Below, in pieces: positions 24,914 through 32,754 of a DNA stretch of 64,000 nt. Position 1 is the first letter of the stretch. Every line of letters begins with the position of its first letter. The DNA comes from Subdoligranulum sp. CAG:314 (GTDB taxonomy: Bacteria; Bacillota; Clostridia; Christensenellales; CAG-314), in the NCBI GenBank assembly GCA_000437915.1, contig FR901000.1, positions 31,773 through 95,772 on the forward strand, written 5' to 3'. A model generated the notes under the pieces. The model saw only the letters and a program-made list of their open reading frames with translations, was not told the origin of the DNA and did not search any database. The position numbers were made by a program, and so were the translations under genes.

Positions 24914-25639
24914 TTAAGCATCGTCTTCCGACTTCGCTTTGCCGTCGTCTGCGTTCTCCTCCTCTAAAAAGGACTCTTTCAGTTCTTCGCTGACGGTGTC
25001 GGCAATCGCCTCGGAAATTTCCTCCGCGACGGCGGGCGCGAAATTCCTGTATCCCACGAGCCGCGCAGGTCTCAAAGCGTAGCTCAATGCCAATGCCGCC
25101 CCTCCGCCTATAAGCGCGGTAAACCATTGCAGCGCGCCCATCATAACGGAAATCGTCTCCATCTGCTTGACGTTGAACAGCAAAGGATAAATCCACTTTA
25201 CGCCCACAAAATACAAAAAGGCGAATTTAAGCCCCGCCGCAAGCACAATCGCCGCCGCAGACACAAGCAAATTGTACCAGAATCTCTTTGTACTGCCCGA
25301 ATCCACCCTCAACAGCCAGACGACGACTCCGAATATCACGACGTAAACGGCGTTTGAAACGGCGATAAAGGGTACGAGAAGCACGTTGGGATTGAGTCCA
25401 AGCCCCAGCGCGATAAAGGGCGTGACAATACCGACGCAGATTCCGCCGACAATGCCCGTTGTCATTGCGGCAATAAGCAGACACATATTGACAAAGGAGC
25501 CTGTAAGAAGCTGAATTTTACTCAACCCGACAAGCCACTGAACAATCAGCGTGACCGCCGCCATAACGGCAATCCTCACTATTACCGACGCTTTTCCGGA
25601 AGCGTTTCCGAACAAAAACACTCTTTTCATATTTTTCAT
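24914..25639 (-). CDS. ECF transporter S component-like membrane protein
   Basis: 241 residues with about six hydrophobic segments (roughly 20-40, 45-65, 65-85, 85-110, 120-145 and 150-185) and a highly acidic cytoplasmic tail (EEENADDGKAKSEDDA). The segment IQLLTGSFVNMCLLIAAMTTG is typical of vitamin/metabolite-binding S components that use a shared ECF module (EcfA1/A2/T). No ECF module is in the window, so it would use a shared one. The substrate is not predictable: no riboswitch is seen upstream. It follows the 65-residue ORF by 11 nt. Confidence 0.75.
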   Translation of the reverse strand: MKNMKRVFLFGNASGKASVIVRIAVMAAVTLIVQWLVGLSKIQLLTGSFVNMCLLIAAMTTGIVGGICVGIVTPFIALGLGLNPNVLLVPFIAVSNAVYVVIFGVVVWLLRVDSGSTKRFWYNLLVSAAAIVLAAGLKFAFLYFVGVKWIYPLLFNVKQMETISVMMGALQWFTALIGGGAALALSYALRPARLVGYRNFAPAVAEEISEAIADTVSEELKESFLEEENADDGKAKSEDDA

Positions 25640-25650
25640 CTCCCGTTATA

Positions 25651-25848
25651 TTAAACCTTGTCGGAAGCTTTGTCAATCAATTTGAAATATTCCTCCCATT
25701 TATGCTCTCTCACGGGCATGGGCGGAGCGTTGTCAAAATAAAGCACCAGCGCGGGAGAAATTCCGTTGTAATTTTCCACCGTTTCAAAACGCACAAGATG
25801 TCCGTCTACAATCAGTTTTTTCAGTTTGGCATGATAGTTGAAGTACAT
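25651..25848 (-). CDS. small conserved-looking protein, unknown function
   Basis: A 65-residue soluble protein (MYFNYHAKLKKLIVDGHLVR, then YNGISPALVLYFDNAPPMPV, VREHKWEEYFKLI). The length and composition are those of a real gene: balanced charge, codon use like its neighbours, and tight coupling to the ECF-like gene. GAGG lies only one base before the ATG, an unusually short spacing. I do not recognise a domain. Confidence 0.6.
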   Translation of the reverse strand: MYFNYHAKLKKLIVDGHLVRFETVENYNGISPALVLYFDNAPPMPVREHKWEEYFKLIDKASDKV

Positions 25849-25882
25849 ACCTCGATTTTTTTCAATTTTTTCCCACTTAAAC

Positions 25883-25897
25883 TGCGCATTTGTGCAT
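25883..25897 (-). repeat. operator-like half-site related to the palindrome
   Basis: TGCGCATTTGTGCAT matches the right arm of the palindrome (TGCGCATATGTTCAT) at 13 of 15 positions. It lies 35 nt before the 65-residue ORF. Confidence 0.5.
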
Positions 25898-25941
25898 ACG
25901 ACAAAAAAAGACTAAAAAAAGGCGGTTTTTATCACATTCTT

Positions 25942-25981
25942 GCAAATGAACATATGCGCAGATGCGCATATGTTCATTTGC
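25942..25981. repeat. perfect 40-bp palindrome (19-bp arms, 2-bp centre)
   Basis: GCAAATGAACATATGCGCA (25942-25960) is exactly complementary to 25963-25981, with GA between. It is upstream of the 65-residue ORF and ECF-like gene. No U tract follows on either strand, so a terminator is unlikely. An operator is one possibility. Confidence 0.85.
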
Positions 25982-26247
25982 GCCTTTACTTAAAATTCAA
26001 ACGTCAGACAGAACAGCCCTCAAAAAACGCCCAAAAAAACAAGAACTTTCTGTCTCAAATCGCCGACAAAAAGCAACTTTTTCGGTCATTTTCCGTAAAA
26101 CCGAAATTTCCCCTCCATGCCCCGAAAAAACGTCGCAAATTTCGACTTTCGCACCCGCTCGGCTCATAGCTTGTTTTTTTTCAACACATATTTGAAAAAA
26201 ATTTAAAAACAAATATTTTCGCAATGTCAAAAAGTATAAACAAAGAA

Positions 26248-26283
26248 AACGCCTGTCTGCCTTTAAAGCGCAGACAGGCGTTT
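26248..26283 (-). terminator. terminator of the lipoprotein gene
   Basis: A 13-bp stem AACGCCTGTCTGC/GCAGACAGGCGTT, followed on the minus strand by TTCTTTGTTT. Confidence 0.8.
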
Positions 26284-26287
26284 GCAA

Positions 26288-27388
26288 TCAGAAAGCCCAA
26301 TAGAGATTTGGCATAGCCCTGCCGAAACTCACCGAGGATATGAGTCCGCTTTCGCGGCGCTCCCTAATCTTCGACCAGTTTTCAAAAAGACTGTCGTTGC
26401 CGTAGCACTCAAACGAGCCGGCTTCGGAATAAACGCCGCTTTCGGTCTCGACGACGCCCTGATAATAATATACGAAGTGCCCTTCAAGCTCCAAATACTC
26501 CAACACCTTTATCCTGAGCGTTCTTATATCCGCTCCGTCCTCCTTTATTGCTTTGAGTTCATTGACGAACGCCGCTTCATCGGGATTGTCAAAAGTCGCG
26601 TTTCCATCGAAAATTTTGTCGTCAACGTAAAAAGCGCAGCCGATTAGATACGGATAATTTTCTTCGGCGCGGCGCAGATATGTTTCGACGCTGCAACTTC
26701 CGTCGTTGTTGCCCAGTCCGAAATCGACTTGCAGCTTGCCGTCGGAAAACTTCCAATTGCCCGCAATTTCTTCGGCATTGTCGTTTATTTTCTTAAATTT
26801 CTGCCAATCGAAAACCATGCTTGTCACGAGAGGGCTTTGACTTTTTTCAAGCAGCAGCTCCCACTCGTCGGCATAGTAAGGCGTTAAAACGTCTTCCTGC
26901 TTGTCAAACGTCGGATAGTAATAATCCTTGTACAACTCCCCTTTGACTCCGCCGCTCATAACTATCCCCGACAGTCCGAGATAACGGATTGCCGCGCGGT
27001 TGAAAACGTCCGCCTTGTCCCACACCTTCTCGTTTTGCATGAGGGCTTTTGTTTCGACGACGAAAGCGTTGAGCTCCTCGTCCTCAAAGGTTTTGTCGAG
27101 AATATCCGTATCCAACTTAATTTTAACAGTCATCGTCTTATCCTGACTGAGATAATCCTCGAATCTGACGTTTTTTATTCCGGCGTTTTTTTTCAGATAA
27201 CTGTCCAAATCCTTGCTGCCGTCGGCTTTGCCGAGATTGAAAGTTACCTTGTCGGAATAGTCCCAGCTGCCGTTGCCGAATTGCAGCATCCCGACGTAAC
27301 CGCTCTCTTTCGGTCCGCACGCCGCGAAAACAAACGCGCACAAAAACAAAATTGCCGACAGAACCAAAATCGCTTTAATTTTTTTCAT
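26288..27388 (-). CDS. lipoprotein with internal duplication, unknown function
   Basis: The start at ATG 27388 has an excellent ribosome binding site (GGAGGGAGG). The 366-residue product begins with a signal peptide and a lipobox ending at C24 (FVFAAC). Two halves look duplicated: FGNGSWDYSDKVTFNLGKAD...SYLKK...TFEDEELNAFV matches NWKFSDGKLQVDFGLGNND...TYLRR...TFDNPDEAAFV, each followed by a similar AIRYL/VLEYL helix. It is probably a cell-surface protein. A near-consensus promoter and its own terminator make it monocistronic. No known domain is recognised. Confidence 0.85.
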   Translation of the reverse strand: MKKIKAILVLSAILFLCAFVFAACGPKESGYVGMLQFGNGSWDYSDKVTFNLGKADGSKDLDSYLKKNAGIKNVRFEDYLSQDKTMTVKIKLDTDILDKTFEDEELNAFVVETKALMQNEKVWDKADVFNRAAIRYLGLSGIVMSGGVKGELYKDYYYPTFDKQEDVLTPYYADEWELLLEKSQSPLVTSMVFDWQKFKKINDNAEEIAGNWKFSDGKLQVDFGLGNNDGSCSVETYLRRAEENYPYLIGCAFYVDDKIFDGNATFDNPDEAAFVNELKAIKEDGADIRTLRIKVLEYLELEGHFVYYYQGVVETESGVYSEAGSFECYGNDSLFENWSKIRERRESGLISSVSFGRAMPNLYWAF

Positions 27389-27415
27389 TTTTTTCCTCCC
27401 TCCTTTGTTTTGTTG

Positions 27416-27444
27416 ATTATACACTTTAAGGTGCGTTGTGTCAA
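27416..27444 (-). promoter_or_regulatory. consensus sigma-A promoter of the lipoprotein gene
   Basis: TTGACA (27439-27444), exactly 17 bp, TATAAT (27416-27421): a perfect consensus. Confidence 0.9.
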
Positions 27445-27508
27445 TCCGTTTTTAGAATTTTAGTTGCAGCGTTTAAAAAAATCCGACAAAATGCGACAAC
27501 ATTTTATC

Positions 27509-28396
27509 TCAATCCGTAAAAATGCTTTTTCGCGCCAGCTTTTTTTCCAGCTTGCGCGCCGTAGGAGTCGCCGCCACGCCCCCCTGAGAGGTCTCCTTGA
27601 ATTCAGGCGCCATCTTTTTGCCAACCTTGTACATTGCCTCGATTACTTCGTCGGGTGGAATAATGCTGACCTGCCCCGCAAGGGCAAGGTCCGCGCTCGC
27701 GACGGCGTTTGCCGCCTGACTTGCGTTGCGAAAACTGCACGGAACCTGAACAAGTCCCGCCACGGGGTCGCAGATAAGCCCCATGCAGTTCATGACGGCA
27801 ATGGCAACCGCGTTTGCGCACATGGCGGGTGTCCCTCCCGCAAGATAAACCGCGGCTGCCGCCGCAATGGCTGCCGCCACTCCGCACTCCGCCTGACAGC
27901 CGCCCTCCGCGCCCGAAACCGTAGAATTTCGCACAAAAATAGCTCCGAAGCCCGCCGCAACCAACAGCGCGTCGAGAATTTCCTTCTTTGTGCTGTTGAG
28001 TTTGCGCGACGTTTCGATGAGCACCGCAGGCAGTATGCCGCAGGCTCCCGCCGTCGGCGCGGCGCAAATTCTGCCCATACCTGCGTTGACCTCGCAGCAG
28101 GAAAGCGCCATGGTCATTATGTTGTTGAGATAACTGCCGCCAAGCGTCTGAGACTCGGAATACTGCGCTTGTTTCAGGCTCTGCCCCTTGATAAAATCCA
28201 CGCCGGGCATATCCTGAGGCGCGTTCACCGCTTTTGCCGCGCTCGCCACCATTGTCTGATAATGCTTTTCCAATCTGTCGTAAAGCATTTCCTCGCTTAT
28301 GTCGCTGATTGACATTTCGTTTTGCGCGATGACCTCGTGCAGCCTTTTGTTTTCGGTTTTGGCTCTTTCCAAAAGCTCCTCTACATTGTTGTACAT
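27509..28396 (-). CDS. sdaAA: L-serine dehydratase, iron-sulfur type, alpha subunit
   Basis: Catalytic subunit of the [4Fe-4S] enzyme that deaminates L-serine to pyruvate and ammonia. The 295 residues include the conserved GRICAAPTAGACGILPAVL (about 125-143) and GAEGGCQAECGVAAA (about 180), whose cysteines help bind the cluster. It lies 14 nt after the beta subunit gene in the same operon. Confidence 0.96.
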   Translation of the reverse strand: MYNNVEELLERAKTENKRLHEVIAQNEMSISDISEEMLYDRLEKHYQTMVASAAKAVNAPQDMPGVDFIKGQSLKQAQYSESQTLGGSYLNNIMTMALSCCEVNAGMGRICAAPTAGACGILPAVLIETSRKLNSTKKEILDALLVAAGFGAIFVRNSTVSGAEGGCQAECGVAAAIAAAAAVYLAGGTPAMCANAVAIAVMNCMGLICDPVAGLVQVPCSFRNASQAANAVASADLALAGQVSIIPPDEVIEAMYKVGKKMAPEFKETSQGGVAATPTARKLEKKLARKSIFTD

Positions 28397-28410
28397 AATT
28401 ATTTCCGCCT

Positions 28411-29085
28411 TTATTCCTCGTCGTCCACGTAGATCAGTCTGACCTCGTTTACGCCGTCAAGCTGTTCGAGCAACGGCTTTATATGCTCGGGAAAAACCTC
28501 GTCCGTCTCGATTACCGTCGTCGCGGTGCCGCCCTTGTCGTCGCGGGAAAGCCGCATAACCGCAATGTTGATTCCCTGCCATGCCAGAAGCTGCGTAACA
28601 GAGTTGATGACACCGCGCTTGTCTTGCTGCCTAATCACTATTGTCGGCTGCTCGGCGGTTATTTCGGTATCCGCTCCGTCCAGTTTTGTTATCAGAATGC
28701 GCCCTCCGCCTATACTGCTGCCCTGCACCTCGCTCTTTGTCCCGTCCGTGTTGTAAAAAGTAATCAGACAGGTGTTTTCGTGCACGTCCCCCAAATCCGT
28801 TTCGTAAAACTCGTATTTGATGCCCTGCAAACGCGCGTATTCGTAAGCGTCCTTAAGCCTTTCGTCGTCGGCAAGAAAACCCAATGTTCCCGCAAGCAAC
28901 GCTTTGTCCGTTCCGTGCCCGAGTCCGGTTTCGGCAAAGCTTCCGTGCAGACCGAACGTAACCTTGTAAAACGGCTTGTAGCAAATGTCGTTGGCGATTT
29001 TCGCAAGACGCGCCGCGCCTGCCGTGTGGCTCGACGACGGGCCTACCATAATGGGACCGATTACGTCGAAAATACTTATATTCAT
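28411..29085 (-). CDS. sdaAB: L-serine dehydratase, iron-sulfur type, beta subunit
   Basis: 224 residues from the ATG at 29085 (AAAGGAAG upstream). The N-terminal domain has IGPIMVGPSSSHTAGA (residues 8-23), the substrate-binding loop of the family. A C-terminal ACT domain (TIVIRQQDKRGVINSVTQLL onwards, about 150-220) probably senses serine. It partners with sdaAA. The promoter is about 40 nt upstream. Confidence 0.96.
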   Translation of the reverse strand: MNISIFDVIGPIMVGPSSSHTAGAARLAKIANDICYKPFYKVTFGLHGSFAETGLGHGTDKALLAGTLGFLADDERLKDAYEYARLQGIKYEFYETDLGDVHENTCLITFYNTDGTKSEVQGSSIGGGRILITKLDGADTEITAEQPTIVIRQQDKRGVINSVTQLLAWQGINIAVMRLSRDDKGGTATTVIETDEVFPEHIKPLLEQLDGVNEVRLIYVDDEE

Positions 29086-29124
29086 CCGTTGTCTTCCTTT
29101 GAAAACCAAGCTGTTTTCGATGGA

Positions 29125-29153
29125 ATTATAACAAAGGCTGACCTCTAATGCAA
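29125..29153 (-). promoter_or_regulatory. sigma-A promoter of the sdaAB-sdaAA operon
   Basis: TTGCAT (29148-29153), a 17-bp spacer and TATAAT (29125-29130). Confidence 0.8.
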
Positions 29154-29202
29154 TTTATTGATTGATGTAGAACGGCAAAATATAATGAAAAAAATTCATA
29201 TT

Positions 29203-29230
29203 TAAAACCCGCAGATTTTTCTGCGGGCTT
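29203..29230 (-). terminator. terminator of the purA-purB-glycosylase operon
   Basis: CCCGCAGA/TCTGCGGG stem followed on the minus strand by TTTTAAAT. Confidence 0.8.
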
Positions 29231-29232
29231 GA

Positions 29233-29700
29233 TTAAAAGTTTTTCAAAGCGTCCAGCCATTTTTCGCGGTCAAACCGCACGTTTGCCGGACTTGTGGAGG
29301 GCAAAAGCACCGTGTTTGCGTCAATATCGGGAAAATATCTGTTGAGCAGCTTAAAAGCCGTCGTGCCGTTGCAAAGGATTGTTTTTATGCTGCCGCCTTT
29401 TATCAGCCTGTCCACTTCGTTGGGTTTGAGACACACGAGAGAGCTGTCCGACGAGCCCTTTATTTCGCATTCGCAAACGACGTCCCACAGGGCGATATGC
29501 CATTCAAGCAGAAACGCTGCTTTGTCAGACGGAGCGGCGTATTTGTCAAGCCCCAACGCCTCCTCCAAAACGCCCCAGAAACGGTTTTGTTTGTTGCCGT
29601 AATAAAAGGAAACCTCGCGGCTCTTTACGCTCGGGAAGCTGCCTAGAATCAACAGACGGCAATGCTCGTCGAATATAGGCGGAAAACTCTTAAAGCTCAT
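29233..29700 (-). CDS. DNA-deoxyinosine glycosylase (UDG superfamily)
   Basis: 155 residues with the family 6 (hypoxanthine-DNA glycosylase) hallmarks: LLILGSFPSVKSRE (about 16-29), YYGNKQNRFWGVL (33-45), HIALWDVVCEC, and LPSTSPANVRF as the C-terminal DNA-intercalation loop. It removes hypoxanthine from DNA, the product of adenine deamination. It starts 3 nt after the purB stop, so it shares the purine operon, an apt setting for an enzyme dealing with inosine-type bases. Confidence 0.88.
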   Translation of the reverse strand: MSFKSFPPIFDEHCRLLILGSFPSVKSREVSFYYGNKQNRFWGVLEEALGLDKYAAPSDKAAFLLEWHIALWDVVCECEIKGSSDSSLVCLKPNEVDRLIKGGSIKTILCNGTTAFKLLNRYFPDIDANTVLLPSTSPANVRFDREKWLDALKNF

Positions 29701-29702
29701 TT

Positions 29703-31127
29703 TCAGACCTTGATTTCGCTGTCCGACTCGGTTGTCGGATTTGCTTCAAGCAGCGGACAAACCACGTCGGCGAGATAGCGCTCCGTCTGCTTTTGGGCGC
29801 GTCCGACAAACAGCGCGGGGTCGGTAAGCCTGTCGAGGTTGATTTTCTCGAATTCACGCCTTTGCGCAAGCAGTTCAATCAGATTGTTTTCTCCGCCGTT
29901 TTTCTTGACGTTTTCGGCTGCCTGCATGGAACAGACACGGATAATTTCGTGCAGCTCCTGTCTGTCTCCCCCCTGCTTGACCGCTTCCATAAGTATAGAT
30001 TCCGTCGCCATAAAGGGCAGCTCCTCTCGGACGTGCTTTAAAACAACCTTTTCGTAAACGACGGGCGCGGAGGTAATGTTTTCGTACAGGCTCAAAACCC
30101 CGTCCAAAGCAAGAAACGCCTGCGGTATGGTTATGCGGCGGTTAGCGGAGTCGTCAAGCGTCCTTTCAAACCATTGCGTGGACGCGGTGACCGCCTCGTT
30201 CAAGGGCAAGGTCAAAACAAACCGCGCCAGACTGCCCATACGCTCGCTGCGCATGGGATTGCGCTTGTAAGCCATTGCGGAGCTGCCTATCTGATTTTTT
30301 TCAAACGGCTCCTCCATTTCCTTGCGGCTTTGCAGAATGCGCATATCGTTGCTGAACTTGTAAGCGCTCTGAGCGATTGCGGACAGTGCGGACAGAACCG
30401 TGTAGTCGAGCTTGCGCGTGTAAGTCTGTCCCGACACGTCGAAAACCTTGTCAAAGCCCATTTCCTTAGCCACGAATTTTTCCAGCCTGTCAACCTTGTC
30501 GCCGTCGCCGTCAAACAGCGTGAGGAAACTCGCCTGCGTTCCCGTCGTGCCCTTGACGCCTCTGAGCTTCAACTGAGACAGGGCAAAATCCAACGCTTCC
30601 AAATCCATAAGCAAATCCTGAATATAGAGCGTGAATCTCTTGCCTACGGTTGTCAGCTGAGCAGGCTGCAAATGGGTGTACGCCAGACAAGTCAACGACT
30701 TGTAGCGCTCGGCAAGATTTTTAAGGTTCTTCACGACGGCAAGCAGCTTGTTTCTGATTTCAAGCATCGCCTCGCGGAAAATGATTATGTCGCCGTTGTC
30801 CGTGACAAAGCAGCTTGTGGCGCCGAGATGTATTATCGGCTTGGCGTGAGGCGCAACCAGCCCGAATGCATACACGTGCGCCATAACGTCGTGCCGCACC
30901 TCTTTTTCGCGGCGGGCGACCGTTTCGTAATCGATATTGTCAAGATTGCTTTCCATTTCGGAAATCATCTGCTCCGTGATTTCCAGACCGAGCGCCTTTT
31001 CACCCTTTGCCAGAGCAAGCCACAGCCTGCGCCAGATGCCGTAACGATTGTCGTCTGAAAAAATGCGCTGCATATTTTTGCCCGCGTAACGGGTGCAAAG
31101 CGGATTCTCGTAAACGCTGCCGCTCAT
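29703..31127 (-). CDS. purB: adenylosuccinate lyase, eukaryote-like class
   Basis: Cleaves adenylosuccinate (AMP synthesis) and SAICAR (IMP synthesis). The 474 residues contain HLGATSCFVTDN, the catalytic AYTHLQPAQLTTVGKR, and the fumarase-superfamily loop GSSAMAYKRNPMRSERMGSL. The YKRNPMRSER form and length match the vertebrate/Bacteroidetes-type ADSL rather than the roughly 430-residue Bacillus enzyme (HKRNPIGSEN). AAAGGGAGG precedes the start. It lies 13 nt behind purA. Confidence 0.96.
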   Translation of the reverse strand: MSGSVYENPLCTRYAGKNMQRIFSDDNRYGIWRRLWLALAKGEKALGLEITEQMISEMESNLDNIDYETVARREKEVRHDVMAHVYAFGLVAPHAKPIIHLGATSCFVTDNGDIIIFREAMLEIRNKLLAVVKNLKNLAERYKSLTCLAYTHLQPAQLTTVGKRFTLYIQDLLMDLEALDFALSQLKLRGVKGTTGTQASFLTLFDGDGDKVDRLEKFVAKEMGFDKVFDVSGQTYTRKLDYTVLSALSAIAQSAYKFSNDMRILQSRKEMEEPFEKNQIGSSAMAYKRNPMRSERMGSLARFVLTLPLNEAVTASTQWFERTLDDSANRRITIPQAFLALDGVLSLYENITSAPVVYEKVVLKHVREELPFMATESILMEAVKQGGDRQELHEIIRVCSMQAAENVKKNGGENNLIELLAQRREFEKINLDRLTDPALFVGRAQKQTERYLADVVCPLLEANPTTESDSEIKV

Positions 31128-31140
31128 AAAACCTCCCTTT

Positions 31141-32412
31141 TCAAAGCGTCGCTATGCTGTCGCGGTCGGGACCTACCCCCGCGTAAGCCACCTTGACGCC
31201 GGTGTATTCTTCAATCAGTCTGAGATATTTTTTCGCGTTTTCAGGCAGGTCGGCAATTTTTCTGACGCGCGTAGTGTCGCATTTCCAACCCTCCATTTCG
31301 CGGTAAACGGGCTTAACCCTTTCAAGCTCCGAAGTCGAGGGCATGACGTCAAGCAGTCTGCCGTCAAGCTCGTAGCCTACGCACACCTTGATTTTGTCAA
31401 AGGAGTCCAGCTTGTCTATTTTGCATACGGCAAGCTCGGTGTAGCCGTTTATCTCCGCGCCGTACTTTACGACGGGCAAATCCAGCCAGCCCAGCCTGCG
31501 CGCTCTTCCCGTGCGCGCTCCGAACTCGTCGTCCACGTTCTCGCCGCTGCCGCGGAATGCCTCCGACTCGGCTTCTCCCATTTCCGTAGGGAAGGGCCCC
31601 TGCCCCACCGCGCTTGAAAACGCTTTGATAACGCCCGTAACGTCGGTGATTTTTCCTATGGGTACGCCGCACGACGCGCAGGCGTAAGCCACCGTGGGAT
31701 TGCTGCTCGTTACGTAAGGATAAATACCGAGGTCCAAATCCTTCATTACTCCCAGCTGTCCCTCGAACAGCACGTTTCTGCCGCCGTCGATATATTTTCT
31801 TACAAAGGAAACGGGTTCGACAAGCCTGTGTGCAAGCTTGTACGACCAATACTGCAATTTTGAAAACAGCTGCTTCAAATCAACCTCCCCGCCGCCGAAT
31901 GCTTTGAGCTCGAGGTTGATTAAGGGCAACACGCTTTCCAGACGACCTTTTGCGTAATCGAGATTTTTCAGGTCGCCCATACGCAAAGCAATGCGTCTCG
32001 CCTTGTCCGCATAGGCGGGACCGATACCGCGCTTTGTGGTGCCTATTCCGTTTTTGCTGCGCTCGAAAAGCTCGTCCAACGTAATATGATAAGGCATCAG
32101 CATGGTTGCCCTTTCACTGATAAAAAGCTTCGAGCTGTCAACGCCCTTGGACTCTACGTCGGCAATTTCTTTGAGCAGCTCGTCCGGATTGACGACCATG
32201 CCCGTGCCCGCAAGAGCCGCGCACCTGTCGTAAAAAATGCCGCACGGAATCAGGTGCAGCTTGAATACGCCTTTGTCGTTGACAACGGTATGCCCCGCGT
32301 TGTCTCCTCCCTGATAACGCACTATCAGGTCGGCGTTTTGCGCAAGATAATCAACCATCTTGCCCTTTCCCTCGTCGCCCCATTGCGCTCCCACTACAAT
32401 CCTTGTCGCCAT
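31141..32412 (-). CDS. purA: adenylosuccinate synthase
   Basis: First committed step from IMP to AMP, using GTP and aspartate. The 423 residues begin MATRIVVGAQWGDEGKGK, the P-loop-like GDEGKGK at 12-18, with the catalytic Asp/His region (GGDNAGHTVVN) and the IMP-binding ISERATMLMPYHITLD following. I start at ATG 32412 (AAAGGAG upstream); a longer frame would begin inside a terminator. The gene has a separate leader with an intrinsic terminator. Confidence 0.97.
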   Translation of the reverse strand: MATRIVVGAQWGDEGKGKMVDYLAQNADLIVRYQGGDNAGHTVVNDKGVFKLHLIPCGIFYDRCAALAGTGMVVNPDELLKEIADVESKGVDSSKLFISERATMLMPYHITLDELFERSKNGIGTTKRGIGPAYADKARRIALRMGDLKNLDYAKGRLESVLPLINLELKAFGGGEVDLKQLFSKLQYWSYKLAHRLVEPVSFVRKYIDGGRNVLFEGQLGVMKDLDLGIYPYVTSSNPTVAYACASCGVPIGKITDVTGVIKAFSSAVGQGPFPTEMGEAESEAFRGSGENVDDEFGARTGRARRLGWLDLPVVKYGAEINGYTELAVCKIDKLDSFDKIKVCVGYELDGRLLDVMPSTSELERVKPVYREMEGWKCDTTRVRKIADLPENAKKYLRLIEEYTGVKVAYAGVGPDRDSIATL

Positions 32413-32448
32413 AATCCTTTTCTCCTTTTTTCTCGGTGCAATTTGCAT

Positions 32449-32475
32449 AAAAAAAGCATAGACTTTCGCCTATGC
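32449..32475 (-). terminator. intrinsic terminator within the purA leader (attenuator)
   Basis: On the minus strand, GCATAGGC-GAAA-GTCTATGC (8 bp with one G-U pair, tetraloop) followed by seven T. It lies between the promoter and purA, 37 nt before the start, so it must be read through for purA expression. Confidence 0.85.
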
Positions 32476-32547
32476 CCGAGCCTTGCCGACAGTATGAGGA
32501 AAGACAGCGCCGCTCGGTTGCGTGTCAGATTGAAAAACAAAGCCCAT
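32470..32547 (-). CDS. possible 25-residue leader peptide upstream of purA
   Basis: A short ORF begins at ATG 32547 with a strong Shine-Dalgarno site (AGGAGG, 8 nt before) right at the predicted 5' end of the purA transcript. It starts MGFVFQSDTQPSG and ends ...VGKARA. Its TAG stop lies inside the 5' arm of the terminator hairpin, so a terminating ribosome would block the hairpin. It lacks a run of regulatory codons. It may also be only a byproduct of an RNA element whose SD region pairs with GTCTTTCCTC downstream. Function is inferred. Confidence 0.45.
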   Translation of the reverse strand: MGFVFQSDTQPSGAVFPHTVGKARA

Positions 32548-32566
32548 CGTCCTTTCCTCCTGTCGT

Positions 32567-32594
32567 ATTATATCATATTTTTTCCGAAACTCAA
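32567..32594 (-). promoter_or_regulatory. promoter of purA
   Basis: TTGAGT (32589-32594), a 16-bp spacer and TATAAT (32567-32572) on the minus strand, about 150 nt before purA. The 150 bases further upstream (32600-32754) hold no gene, only a direct repeat of CGCTTTCATATC. Confidence 0.7.
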
Positions 32595-32754
32595 AATGTT
32601 TTTTTGCTGTTTGAACGATTTAAGGCATATCCTTTTCTGCGCATTTCCCCCTTTCGATTCAGGTATTGTCGCTTTCATATCGTTTCGCAGAACTATATAC
32701 AGATTAAACCTCTTTCGCTTTCATATCTTAATTGAAATCCAAAATTATCTCCTG

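Larger units (their letters stand above)
25849..26287. other. intergenic region of 439 bp with a large palindrome
   Basis: No convincing gene. It holds the 40-bp palindrome at 25942-25981, a related half-site at 25883-25897, an A-rich stretch with a loose ATATTTG/CAAATAT dyad (about 26190-26220), and the terminator of the lipoprotein gene at its right end. A 96-codon minus-strand frame and overlapping plus-strand frames lack ribosome binding sites. Confidence 0.6.

Noticed and set aside
24810..25196. N-terminal extension of the P-type ATPase (129 codons)
   Set aside because: This frame overlaps the ECF-like gene, the promoter and the terminator. Its translation is Arg-rich noise, unlike any ATPase N-terminus.
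25997..26287. 96-codon minus-strand ORF in the palindrome region
   Set aside because: No SD site, low-complexity Phe/Cys/Arg-rich product, and it starts inside the terminator hairpin of the lipoprotein gene.
32449..32566. ZTP (pfl) riboswitch or other known purine riboswitch before purA
   Set aside because: The GGGCA near the 3' end recalls the ZTP core, but the conserved 5' subdomain and the CCGCCUGGGCA element are missing. No guanine/adenine purine-riboswitch loops are present either.
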